This document shows, in pieces, positions 18,300 through 26,414 of a stretch of 64,000 nt of DNA. The translations under genes were made by a program, and so were the position numbers. The stretch is from assembly GCA_948467395.1 (NCBI GenBank), contig CAOKDX010000003.1, positions 124,001-188,000 of the forward strand. The letters are read 5' to 3'. The notes beneath the pieces are model-generated. The model saw nothing but the letters and a program-made list of their open reading frames with translations. It was not told the DNA's origin and ran no database searches. Source of the DNA: an uncultured Clostridia bacterium (GTDB lineage: Bacteria > Bacillota > Clostridia > Lachnospirales > Lachnospiraceae). The number at the start of each line of letters is the position of its first letter. Position 1 is the first letter of the stretch.

Positions 18300-19301
18300 T
18301 TACTGCTCAAACAATCTGTCAATGTCCACATCCGCATAAGCCAGGGAATAGCTGCCCTCGATCACGGCACCGCTGTTGATCTGGATGGATTTTGCCCTGA
18401 CATTGCCTTTCACAACGGCAGTAGAATCAATAATAACCGGACCGTTTACATCGATGTCACCCTTCACTGCACCGGCAACAACCACCGACGTACAGCTGAT
18501 GCTTCCAAGAACCACCGTGCCCACATCGATTTTAACGATGCCCCGGCTGTTGATGTCTCCCTCAAGGCGCGGTGTGTTTACATAAATCTCTTTGGCTATT
18601 GTATTTCCGGCAACACGTCCCTCGATGGTCAGCTTGCCCTCACACTCTACATCACCCTCAATAGTACCTTTTACCAACAGGGAAGTATCTGATTTAATGC
18701 TGCCACTGATGATAGTTCCCTGGGTAATAACAGTAATTTCCTCAGAAGGAGAAGATGTTTCCTCCGGCATCACTTCCTCCATATTTTCTGTCTGGTCCTC
18801 AATATCCATATTATTTACAAAATCTTCATTCATCGCTAAATCCTCCTTAGATTCTTCCTGTTCGGTTATCGGCTCTTCATATCCATATGACTCTTCTGTA
18901 TATGGTTCTTCCTCCATCTCTTCTTCTGTTTCCTCCGGCTGCGCCGTCTCTGTCAGGATATCTTCAAAAACGGTATCCTTTGCCTCAATATCCCCGGCCC
19001 CCGGAAACTCTTCTATCCCTATGTTGACGGAATCCGTATCTGTCCGGGCAGTATCCGATGCGTCCCCCTGCAGCTCCGCATCATACAGCGCTGTCAGATC
19101 TGCCAGCTCATCTGTATCCAGCCCCGCCGCCCCGGGCTCAGAATCATCCTCTGCCTTCGGCTCCTCCAGGACAATATCTTCAATGGCTGACTGATCGATG
19201 GAATCTTCATCGTTTCTCCCATCCAGATCGTCCTCCAGAGCCTCTGACAATTCAGAAACCGACTGGGCGATATCCTCCTTCAATTCTTTGAAAAAACTCA
19301 T
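18300..19301 (-). CDS. Bactofilin-family polymer-forming protein with acidic N-terminal tail
   Basis: 333 residues. The first ~185 are highly acidic and low-complexity (many Glu/Asp/Ser, no hydrophobic segment) and likely disordered. The C-terminal ~130 form the bactofilin beta-helix: repeated turns such as GTIISGSIKSD, LLVKGTIEGDVECEG and VVVAGAVKGDIDVNG. Bactofilins polymerise without nucleotides and position cell-envelope enzymes. The direct upstream neighbour, 11 nt away, is an exported polysaccharide deacetylase, suggesting the bactofilin organises that enzyme. Such a long acidic tail is unusual; most bactofilins have short tails. Confidence 0.88.
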   Translation of the reverse strand: MSFFKELKEDIAQSVSELSEALEDDLDGRNDEDSIDQSAIEDIVLEEPKAEDDSEPGAAGLDTDELADLTALYDAELQGDASDTARTDTDSVNIGIEEFPGAGDIEAKDTVFEDILTETAQPEETEEEMEEEPYTEESYGYEEPITEQEESKEDLAMNEDFVNNMDIEDQTENMEEVMPEETSSPSEEITVITQGTIISGSIKSDTSLLVKGTIEGDVECEGKLTIEGRVAGNTIAKEIYVNTPRLEGDINSRGIVKIDVGTVVLGSISCTSVVVAGAVKGDIDVNGPVIIDSTAVVKGNVRAKSIQINSGAVIEGSYSLAYADVDIDRLFEQ

Positions 19302-19312
19302 ACTTCAACCTC

Positions 19313-20248
19313 CTAATTTGATTGGTTGTGCCGGATCGGATCAACGCTCTTGTCCAATGGCAGCAACTCATATTTTTTCTCTTTCATTTTCCTGATCAGT
19401 GACGGAAGCGTTTTCACAGTCATCGGGCGGTTTTCCGCATCATACAGCATCACCACCGCTGTATCATACCCCGCCACGTCCGACATTATACCATCTATCA
19501 TATCCCTCTTTGTCACTTTGGGATTCATTGCCTCCGGGCTGATGACGTTCCAGTCAATGTAGGAAACCTTTTTCTTCTCCAAAACATCCACCAGGCCGCC
19601 AAGGGACGACTTCATCGTCTCTGTACTGCTGCCGCCCGGAAAACGATACCATTCCGGATATATGCCTGTCACATCATAAAGCAGATTATATAATTTTTGA
19701 AAATCTGCAGAAAATGCTTTTTGGGACTTATAAATATTGTCATAAATATGTGAATAGGAATGCATGCCAAGCGTATGCCCCTCCTCCACAATTCTCTTAT
19801 ACATCTTTTTGGAATAGGCATCCTCCTTGCCCGTGACAAAAAAAGTCGCCTTAACTTTTTCCTTTTTTAATATATCCAGTATTTCTGCCGTCTGGGTTCC
19901 CGGACCGTCGTCGAATGTCAGATATACCTCTTTACCTTTTGCCGAAACCTCACTTTTAGACGAGACCGCCCCCTCCGAAGCGGAAACAGAAACGTCCGAA
20001 ACTGTTTTCTTTACGCTGGCCTGCACAACGTCAGGCTGTGTATCTGTTTCCTCCGTTTTCTCAGCCGTGCCGGCAATGATGTCATTAATCTGACTCTGCA
20101 GCGAAGATACCCTGGCCATAAGAAAAACCGATAAAATCGTTGGCAGAACCAGTAATATGATACACAGGGTAATAATCGTTCTCTTAATCCTTTTCACTCG
20201 TCTTCTGCGATATTCCGTCCTCTGTTCCTCCGTCTTATCACCCGTCAA
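19313..20248 (-). CDS. Membrane-anchored polysaccharide deacetylase (NodB domain)
   Basis: 311 residues from a TTG start at 20248, supported by GGGAGG about 7 nt upstream (the nearby ATG is in another frame and stops at once). A basic cytoplasmic tail is followed by one transmembrane helix (about 25-46), a Ser/Thr-rich linker and a NodB domain at about 105-300: VYLTFDDGPGTQT (metal and catalytic Asp), MHSYSH (metal His pair) and WYRFPGGSST. It would remove N- or O-acetyl groups from peptidoglycan or another wall glycan outside the membrane. First gene of the long operon. Confidence 0.9.
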   Translation of the reverse strand: MTGDKTEEQRTEYRRRRVKRIKRTIITLCIILLVLPTILSVFLMARVSSLQSQINDIIAGTAEKTEETDTQPDVVQASVKKTVSDVSVSASEGAVSSKSEVSAKGKEVYLTFDDGPGTQTAEILDILKKEKVKATFFVTGKEDAYSKKMYKRIVEEGHTLGMHSYSHIYDNIYKSQKAFSADFQKLYNLLYDVTGIYPEWYRFPGGSSTETMKSSLGGLVDVLEKKKVSYIDWNVISPEAMNPKVTKRDMIDGIMSDVAGYDTAVVMLYDAENRPMTVKTLPSLIRKMKEKKYELLPLDKSVDPIRHNQSN

Positions 20249-20322
20249 TTCATGCCCTCCCTTACTTTAGTGCTTGTCTGCCTGTGTACAACAAAAATGC
20301 GTACGCACACATATACATTTGG

Positions 20323-20351
20323 ATTATAGCACAAAAAATCTGTCAGCGCAA
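20323..20351 (-). promoter_or_regulatory. Promoter of the deacetylase-bactofilin-pyrH operon
   Basis: Minus-strand TTGCGC (20351-20346), 17-nt spacer, TATAAT (20328-20323), about 75 nt before the TTG start. Confidence 0.65.
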
Positions 20352-20384
20352 GCACAACAAAATCAGCGCCGGCAGTGAATTGCG

Positions 20385-21608
20385 TCAGCTGAACACTGCC
20401 TCCTCCCCAGCCCTGGCCAGCGGAAATTTCATGGTAACAGCAGTACCTGCCCCATATTCGCTTACCACCTCGATGCTCCCTCCCATGGCGTCCATTACAT
20501 ATTTTGCCACGCTGAGTCCGATCCCCGTACCGTCCCGCCTGCTCCGGGCAAACGGCATAAACAGCTTTTTCTTCTGCTCCTCCGTCATGCCCCGGCCGCT
20601 GTCAGTTACCCGGATCATAAAATCATCGCTGCTGCCGCTTCCCGTGCGTTGTTCCGATGTGACCCGGATATCCCCTCCCATCCGGTTATACCGGACCGCA
20701 TTTTCTATAATTCCAAAAAATGCCAGCTTTATCCGCTCCCGGTCTCCCCGGTAGCTGCCGCTTATCTGCCCATTCCAAACAAGGGAAAGCTCCTGGTCCC
20801 GCACAAGCGACCGGCTGTAGGCGTGGCATTCCTCCTGCACCTCCTGGACACTGAAAATATCTCCTGACAGCGCCATCCCATCACGCTCCACCGCGGCGGT
20901 ATCCACAACGTCCGAAGTCAGCCTTTTCATATATTCCGCGAGACGATCTACCACAGCATGATAATACCTGGCACCTTCCCGGTCTCCCCGCTCCATGCTC
21001 CGGACTGCCAGCCGGTTCATCCCCGTTACGGCCCCGGCCGGAATTCTGACCTCCTGGCACAGATGCTCCATAAATTGCATTTTTATGCTGTTCTCCTGTC
21101 TCGCCCTCTTTAACCCCTCCTCCAGCTCCCTCCGGTTATTTTCCATATCAGCCAGACGGTCGCTGATGTCACTGATATAATAGATCACCTCACCGCCCCC
21201 GCTCCGAACGATATACTCCGCCTGAAGCCAGCGGTATTCGCCACCCACCCTGCACCGGCTCCGGTAGATCAGGCTCTGCCTCTTCTGTCCCTGGCAAAAC
21301 TTTTCCCTGAGCTTCTCCGTGCTGAGCCGTGTGGTAAATTCCTCCCGGAAATCAGGATGAACCAGTTCACGGGAAGTCCTTCCCAGCCAGCTGTCATAAC
21401 GGATTCCCCTGCCTATTCCCTCTTCCTCCGGTCCGGAAAACTCTGTCTCCCCTGTATCTGAGCGGACCAGACGGCTGATTCCCGTCTCCATGTCCAGCAG
21501 GGCAATCCTGTGGCACGCCTCTGCCATAAGGCGGAAGGTTTCCCTGCATGTCCTTTCCTGTTTTCTCTCATCGATTCTCTTTTGAATTCTTTTGTGCATC
21601 AGCTGCAT
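20385..21608 (-). CDS. Sensor histidine kinase-like protein lacking the phospho-acceptor histidine
   Basis: 407 residues from ATG 21608 (GGAGG five nt upstream; ATG 21620 also possible). No membrane segment is evident. A PAS-like region (about 25-155; RVGGEYRWLQAEYIVR, YYISDISDR) precedes a coiled coil and a dimerisation helix in which the usual SHEIRTP reads LCQEVRIP: Gln185 replaces the histidine. The ATPase domain is intact: FFGIIENAVRYN (N box), VTDSGRGM (G1), GTGIGLSVAKYV (G2). So it could bind ATP but not autophosphorylate on the normal site. There is no response regulator gene next to it. Confidence 0.85.
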   Translation of the reverse strand: MQLMHKRIQKRIDERKQERTCRETFRLMAEACHRIALLDMETGISRLVRSDTGETEFSGPEEEGIGRGIRYDSWLGRTSRELVHPDFREEFTTRLSTEKLREKFCQGQKRQSLIYRSRCRVGGEYRWLQAEYIVRSGGGEVIYYISDISDRLADMENNRRELEEGLKRARQENSIKMQFMEHLCQEVRIPAGAVTGMNRLAVRSMERGDREGARYYHAVVDRLAEYMKRLTSDVVDTAAVERDGMALSGDIFSVQEVQEECHAYSRSLVRDQELSLVWNGQISGSYRGDRERIKLAFFGIIENAVRYNRMGGDIRVTSEQRTGSGSSDDFMIRVTDSGRGMTEEQKKKLFMPFARSRRDGTGIGLSVAKYVMDAMGGSIEVVSEYGAGTAVTMKFPLARAGEEAVFS

Positions 21609-21918
21609 AGTTTCCTCCATTTTAGATTGTCCGCCGGGGCGGCATATTTGATTTGACCGGGAAACTCCCTTTCCTTCGGGAATCCCCTGCCTTTGCGGCA
21701 TCAGCAGTATACACTATACATATAGCATATACGGAAAAAACCTTTAAACTGTGCTTTTTCACAACCCAACTGGCAGGCGGCAGTACGAGATGAAATATAA
21801 CCCCTGCTGCATTTGCAAAAACACATTACTTTATGCTTGACAACAACTATCCGGTGAGTATAATTATGTATAGGGTCAATTTAGATTTCTAATCCGTATT
21901 TTTAGAAAGGATAAAAAG
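21609..21918. other. Intergenic region between divergent kinase and esterase genes
   Basis: About 310 bp. It contains the clear plus-strand promoter of the esterase gene and AT-rich TATA-like runs around 21710-21730 on the minus strand that could serve the kinase gene, but no convincing -35/-10 pair was found for it. No ORF with a ribosome site. Confidence 0.5.
21837..21864 (+). promoter_or_regulatory. Promoter of the esterase-marR unit
   Basis: TTGACA (21837-21842), 16-nt spacer, TATAAT (21859-21864); the start codon is 55 nt downstream. Confidence 0.8.
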
Positions 21919-23274
21919 ATGAGAAAGAATAAAAAAATTTTGCTGCTCTCCTGTCTTTTTGCCTCGCTGGCCATCGGCCAGCTTCTATCCGGCCAGGACA
22001 GCGACGCAGCAAAAAAGCAGAAGAAAGCAAAAAAGATTACGTTAAACTACTCCCGGCTCTTACTGGGAAAGGGGAAAAAATGTTCGTTAAAGGTGAAAAA
22101 AATTTCGCCAAAGGGGATTTCTAAAAAGGAAGTATCCTTCCGGTCCTCCCGTCCCAAAATTGTAAAAGTGACAAAAAAGGGAAAATTATCCGCCAAAAAA
22201 GCCGGAACAGCAAAGATTACCGCCAGCATTAAAGGAAGCCGGGCAAAGGCTGCCTGTACCATAAAGGTGGTAAAGCAGTTAAAACAGATTTCATTAAAGA
22301 ATGACACCCTGACTATTGACCGGGGACAGAAGGTGGATCTGGCGGCCCTTACCGTATCCGCCCACCCCGTTACCTACAAGAGTTCAGACAAAAGCATTGT
22401 GAAGGTGTCAAAAAAAGGAGTACTGCAGGCGGCAGGCGCCGGTACTGCGACGATATCCATAAAAATTAAAGATAGCATAAAGGAGCCGGTCTATATGTCA
22501 GTCAAAGTAATCCGGGATAAGTATGATACACCTCTCGGCTTCGATGTTTATAACGAAAAAATCCCTCATGGGAAAATGACGGAGGTATCCTATTCCTCCA
22601 GTGTGACAGGCAATACTAGAAAATGTATGGTATATACCCCGCCTGGATACTCCGCAGCAAAGCAATATAATGTACTGTACTGCATGCATGGCATCGGTGG
22701 TGATCACCGGGAATGGTATGCTCATGGCTCTCCGCTGAACATATTGGATAACCTGTATGCTGAAGATAAACTTGCCGATATGATCGTAGTCTTTCCTAAT
22801 GGACGCGCGATGAAAAATGACAGTATACCTTCCAATATGTATTCGGCAGAAGCTATTGCAGCCTTTTCAAATTTTGAGAATGACCTGAAACAGTGTCTTA
22901 TGCCATTTATACAAAAGACTTACAGCGTATATACAGGCAGGGATCATACTGCTATGGCAGGGCTCTCCATGGGCGGCATGCAGACAGTTAATATTGGCCT
23001 TAAAAACCTAGAGCTGTTTAATTACTACGGGATATTCTCCCCAGCCCCTACCACCGATGCCAGTCTGATGGGAACAGACAAAGCTTTATTTCCCAAGGTC
23101 CTTTGGCTGTCTGTTGGGACTTCGGATACTACCAGCGGCCAGATGGCAGTCAACACCGAAAAAATACTTACCGAGAGAAATGTCAGCCATATTTATTACC
23201 GGATGCCCGGCGGTCATGACTGGAGCGTCTGGAAAAACGGACTCTATAACTTTACACAGTTGATTTTTAAATAA
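21919..23274 (+). CDS. Secreted esterase (CE1/esterase-D fold) with two Ig-like modules
   Basis: 451 residues with AGAAAGGATA before the ATG. A signal peptide (1-31) leads into two lysine-rich bacterial Ig-like (Big_2-type) modules at about 38-115 and 118-200, the first ending SAKKAGTAKITASI. Residues 205-451 form an alpha/beta-hydrolase of the esterase D/feruloyl-esterase type: YCMHGIGGD (oxyanion region), Ser350 in AGLSMGGMQT, and His433 in PGGHDWSVW. Substrate is probably an acylated or feruloylated glycan. It overlaps the marR start by one base, so both are made from one transcript. Confidence 0.88.
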   Translation: MRKNKKILLLSCLFASLAIGQLLSGQDSDAAKKQKKAKKITLNYSRLLLGKGKKCSLKVKKISPKGISKKEVSFRSSRPKIVKVTKKGKLSAKKAGTAKITASIKGSRAKAACTIKVVKQLKQISLKNDTLTIDRGQKVDLAALTVSAHPVTYKSSDKSIVKVSKKGVLQAAGAGTATISIKIKDSIKEPVYMSVKVIRDKYDTPLGFDVYNEKIPHGKMTEVSYSSSVTGNTRKCMVYTPPGYSAAKQYNVLYCMHGIGGDHREWYAHGSPLNILDNLYAEDKLADMIVVFPNGRAMKNDSIPSNMYSAEAIAAFSNFENDLKQCLMPFIQKTYSVYTGRDHTAMAGLSMGGMQTVNIGLKNLELFNYYGIFSPAPTTDASLMGTDKALFPKVLWLSVGTSDTTSGQMAVNTEKILTERNVSHIYYRMPGGHDWSVWKNGLYNFTQLIFK

Positions 23275-23711
23275 TGGGGATTAATATGAAACGATTTCAT
23301 CAATATCTGATCAATATATTCCATATGCACGAGAAAAAGAGCCAGATGGTTTTTCGTGAGCTTGGGCTGTCCAAAGGGCAGCCCAAAATGATCGAGATAC
23401 TCTCCCACCAGGAAGGCTGTTCACAGAAAGACCTTGCCAGAAGCTGTTCCATTGAACCGGCTACGGTAACCAGCCTCCTCAATAAAATGATGGATAAGGA
23501 TTTAGTATATAAGGAGCCACTGCTGCAGGAAAACGGTATCCGCATCCAGCAGATCTTTCTTACCGAAAAAGGACATGATATTGCAGAAGGTGTAGAAGAC
23601 ATAGTAAATGAAATGGAGCAGGTCAGCTTTCAGGGATTTACAGAGGAGGAAAAAAAGCAGTGTCTCTCCTATTTGGAAAGAATTTTTGAAAATCTGGAGA
23701 ATCATTCTTAA
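23274..23711 (+). CDS. MarR-family transcriptional regulator
   Basis: 145 residues from ATG 23274, which overlaps the esterase stop (TAATG); ATG 23286 is an alternative. The winged helix-turn-helix is visible at about 45-95 (CSQKDLARSCSIEPATVTSLLNKMMDKDLV) and a dimerisation helix at the C-terminus (CLSYLERIFENL); the quoted helix region spans residues 44-73. MarR proteins bind DNA as dimers and release it on binding small, often aromatic, ligands; control of the upstream esterase gene by such a ligand is plausible but inferred. Confidence 0.85.
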   Translation: MGINMKRFHQYLINIFHMHEKKSQMVFRELGLSKGQPKMIEILSHQEGCSQKDLARSCSIEPATVTSLLNKMMDKDLVYKEPLLQENGIRIQQIFLTEKGHDIAEGVEDIVNEMEQVSFQGFTEEEKKQCLSYLERIFENLENHS

Positions 23712-23742
23712 TTAATCTTGTTTTCTTTTTTTCATCATAACG

Positions 23743-23789
23743 GAGAGGGTGTCCCAAAAGTCAGAAAACGGCTTGAGGGGCACCCTCTC
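23743..23789. repeat. 9-bp inverted repeat, terminator or insertion-sequence remnant
   Basis: GAGAGGGTG (23743-23751) and CACCCTCTC (23781-23789) flank 29 nt starting TCCCAAAAGTCAG. There is no T-tract on either side. The GAGGGTGTCCCAAAAG end resembles termini of some insertion sequences, but there is no transposase nearby. It lies between the convergent marR and phosphoesterase genes. Confidence 0.5.
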
Positions 23790-23797
23790 AAATTGAT

Positions 23798-24415
23798 TCA
23801 ATTTGCTCCGCGTACCGCATATTCCAGTACATATCTTTCACATGCATTGATTATCGTTATATCCCGATGCTCCGACGTCCGCTTCTGGCTTGGATTATAA
23901 GAAAAATGCATATGCCCGTGAACGAAATATCTGGGATGATACTTCTCCAGCAGACGGTGAAAACACCGAAATCCCATATGTGGCAGATCTTTCCCATCAT
24001 TGATGCCAAAGGCGGGAGCGTGGGAAATCAATATATCCAGCCCCCTGTAACGGCGGATCTGGCGCTGCAGCTTCATGGTGCGGAAAAGCATCTGTTTCTC
24101 CGTATACTGGAAATTTCCGGGCCGGTATTTCATGGATCCTCCCAGACCGGCGATGCGTATTCCCTCAAATTCAAAGACCCTGCCGTCAATACAGGTGCAG
24201 CCGTCTGGCGGCGTATCCAGATAGCAGTCATCATGATTGCCGTAAACATATAAAACAGGTCCCACGAAAAAGGTGGCCAGGAAAGACAGATACTGTGGCG
24301 GAAGATCCCCGCAGGATATGATCAGGTCAATGCCCTCCAGACGGGACGGCTCAAAATGATCCCACAGGGCAGGAGAAGGCTCGTCAGATATAAAAAGAAT
24401 CTTTATATTTTTCAT
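23798..24415 (-). CDS. Metallophosphoesterase with altered first motif
   Basis: 205 residues. Calcineurin-like motifs are present: SCGDLP (metal-bridging Asp), YGNHDD, LISHAPAFG and VHGHMHFSYN. The first motif, usually D-x-H, reads ISDEPSPALWDHF, so the Asp is kept and the His is lost; a two-metal site with one changed ligand is likely. No signal peptide, so it is cytoplasmic. Its start overlaps the stop of the BMP-domain gene by 4 nt (ATGA), indicating translational coupling. Substrate unknown; a nucleotide or second messenger is one possibility given the partner's nucleoside-binding-type domain. Confidence 0.85.
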   Translation of the reverse strand: MKNIKILFISDEPSPALWDHFEPSRLEGIDLIISCGDLPPQYLSFLATFFVGPVLYVYGNHDDCYLDTPPDGCTCIDGRVFEFEGIRIAGLGGSMKYRPGNFQYTEKQMLFRTMKLQRQIRRYRGLDILISHAPAFGINDGKDLPHMGFRCFHRLLEKYHPRYFVHGHMHFSYNPSQKRTSEHRDITIINACERYVLEYAVRGAN

Positions 24416-26307
24416 TCGTCCATCTCCCCATCCTGTACCTTCGCCTTCGCAACACCCTGCACCTCTACCACAGGCCGTGCCTCCTCTACCAGATCATTCA
24501 TGGTAGGTATCGTGCCAATGATATTGTCGGCAAGCCAGTCCATGGTAACGATCTCCTCTGCCGTAATGTCTGAAAAGGGGCTGAATTCACCGGAGGAGAT
24601 ATTTTTCTTCAAAAGCTCGATTAGCTGAACCATGCCGGATGGCAGCCGGGAAGAGCAGATTACGTCGATCATCCCTGACGACATCCCCCACCAGTAATTG
24701 ATGGACTGGTTCTTTCCCTTGGGCAGCTCCTGCTTCCATGTTCCATTGATCATACTCCTGACGGTCTGTTCATAAAAAACACCCCAGTTCCATACAGGCA
24801 TGGCAAGATTTACCGGCTCGTCCCCATTTGTATTGTACAGTCCAAACTGGAAAGAACCTTCCACCGGTTTTATAAAATCCCTTCCTGAGATAAAGGAAAC
24901 GCTGATATCCGATAGATTGCTATTCGCCGCAGATTCTGATCTGAGCTTCGACCACTCCAGACAGACCTGTATTCTCGGGTTCACCATCTGTGCCCCCAGT
25001 GCAAAGGCATTGATATTGGCAATCATGCCGTAGATGGGATAATCCGCAATATAGCCCACCCGGTCTGACTGCGACATAATTCCCGCAATGGCGCCGATGA
25101 GAAATTTTGCCTCATACAGTCTGCCATAATAGGTTCTGAGATGTTTGCAGCTGGTATTCAGGGAGCAGTTGAGTATCTTTAATTTGGGATACCGGATGGC
25201 ATATCGGATACTGGTATCCAGCAGCTTGGGGGAGGTGGAGAAAATAACGGTATTTCCATCTGCGATGGCCTGTTCAAAGCAGGCAGTCTCCTCTTCCGGC
25301 GAATCCGCCTGAAAATAGGATTTCGTCAGAATATGGCCGGCCAGCACCTGTTCCAGATGCCCTCTTCCCAGATCATGCCCGTAAGTCCAGCTGGATGTCT
25401 CGGCAGTCTTGGCGTGGATAAAGGCGATTTTCAACGGCTCCGAGCTCTGGGGCAGAATGCGTTTCACCAGCGTCTTCTTTTCTGCGGCGGGATCCGCATT
25501 CATCAAAAGCCGCACCTCCGGCTTCTGCGGATAGAATACAAAGTCACTCCAGATCTTCGTGATCTCCTGCAGAATCTCATCGTCACTCTTCTCTTCCTGA
25601 TCTTCATAGCCGCATATGTCCAGATAGATCAGAAAGGCGTCACCGGGTGTCAGTGACAGCTTGCCGCCGCCCTTTTTCTCAAATGCCTTTGTAAAACGGA
25701 TATAGGAAGAATGAAATTGCTCCTTTTCCAGATCCGTCCACACATGGTCCGGCTCCGCTCCCGTCTGCTCCGTGATTTTTCTATAATTGCCCGGCTGGCT
25801 GAAATTCAGGTAATTGATGCCAGTCCTGTCATAGAAATCCAGAAATTCATAATAAATCCTGCTCTCATCCGAGTCATCCGGTTCCGGAATAAGCCGGGTG
25901 ACATAGGCCGGGACAGTCACCGCATCGCAGTATTTCAGGACGCTGACACGCTTATTTCCCTCCTGGACATAGAACCGGTTCATAAATTCATACGCTTTAA
26001 TGGGTTCCCGAATCCCCTCTTCCAGATGCGCCTCGTATAACCGGCACCACTTCACGGCAAATTCAGAATCCCGCGTAAGCAGCGGCATAAAATTGCTGGC
26101 AAAGGCATTGGTGCGCCCCGCCGTTTTCGTGCCGGCAATCTGATCCAGCGGTATATCCACCAGTCCCAGATCCGCCTTCGAAGCAATGGTTGTATAGGAT
26201 AGAATATCGTCCAGCACCTGAAGATAGGGATACATCCCCTTCAATGTCCTGTTACGGAAATCCTTTAGCGCAAGACGGTAAACCTTATCGTAAATCTCTG
26301 TGCTCAT
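24412..26307 (-). CDS. Cytoplasmic ParB-like / BMP (PnrA-type) ligand-binding fusion protein
   Basis: 631 residues from ATG 26307 (GGAGGTAAAA upstream; an earlier ATG 26319 is part of that site). No signal peptide or lipobox. Near residue 115, FYVQEGNKRVSVLKYCDA and VPAYVTRL resemble the ParB/sulfiredoxin-fold core. From about 290 the chain is a BMP/PnrA-type periplasmic-binding fold (LKIAFIHAKTAE, DNxxx-like repeats, AGIMSQSDRVGYIADYP), the family that binds nucleosides in lipoproteins. In this setting it must sense a ligand inside the cell. It precedes and overlaps the phosphoesterase gene. Function not established. Confidence 0.75.
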   Translation of the reverse strand: MSTEIYDKVYRLALKDFRNRTLKGMYPYLQVLDDILSYTTIASKADLGLVDIPLDQIAGTKTAGRTNAFASNFMPLLTRDSEFAVKWCRLYEAHLEEGIREPIKAYEFMNRFYVQEGNKRVSVLKYCDAVTVPAYVTRLIPEPDDSDESRIYYEFLDFYDRTGINYLNFSQPGNYRKITEQTGAEPDHVWTDLEKEQFHSSYIRFTKAFEKKGGGKLSLTPGDAFLIYLDICGYEDQEEKSDDEILQEITKIWSDFVFYPQKPEVRLLMNADPAAEKKTLVKRILPQSSEPLKIAFIHAKTAETSSWTYGHDLGRGHLEQVLAGHILTKSYFQADSPEEETACFEQAIADGNTVIFSTSPKLLDTSIRYAIRYPKLKILNCSLNTSCKHLRTYYGRLYEAKFLIGAIAGIMSQSDRVGYIADYPIYGMIANINAFALGAQMVNPRIQVCLEWSKLRSESAANSNLSDISVSFISGRDFIKPVEGSFQFGLYNTNGDEPVNLAMPVWNWGVFYEQTVRSMINGTWKQELPKGKNQSINYWWGMSSGMIDVICSSRLPSGMVQLIELLKKNISSGEFSPFSDITAEEIVTMDWLADNIIGTIPTMNDLVEEARPVVEVQGVAKAKVQDGEMDE

Positions 26308-26329
26308 TTTTACCTCCATTCGTGTATTA

Positions 26330-26358
26330 ATTATACCCGTTCTATCTGGTGTTTACAA
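26330..26358 (-). promoter_or_regulatory. Promoter of the BMP-fusion/phosphoesterase operon
   Basis: Minus-strand TTGTAA (26358-26353), 17-nt spacer, TATAAT (26335-26330), 22 nt before the start codon, giving a very short leader. It separates this pair from the ABC genes upstream. Confidence 0.75.
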
Positions 26359-26414
26359 GGGTAACTTTCACTAAGGCAGAGGCATAAAAATTACGAAATA
26401 CAAAGCGGCGGATA

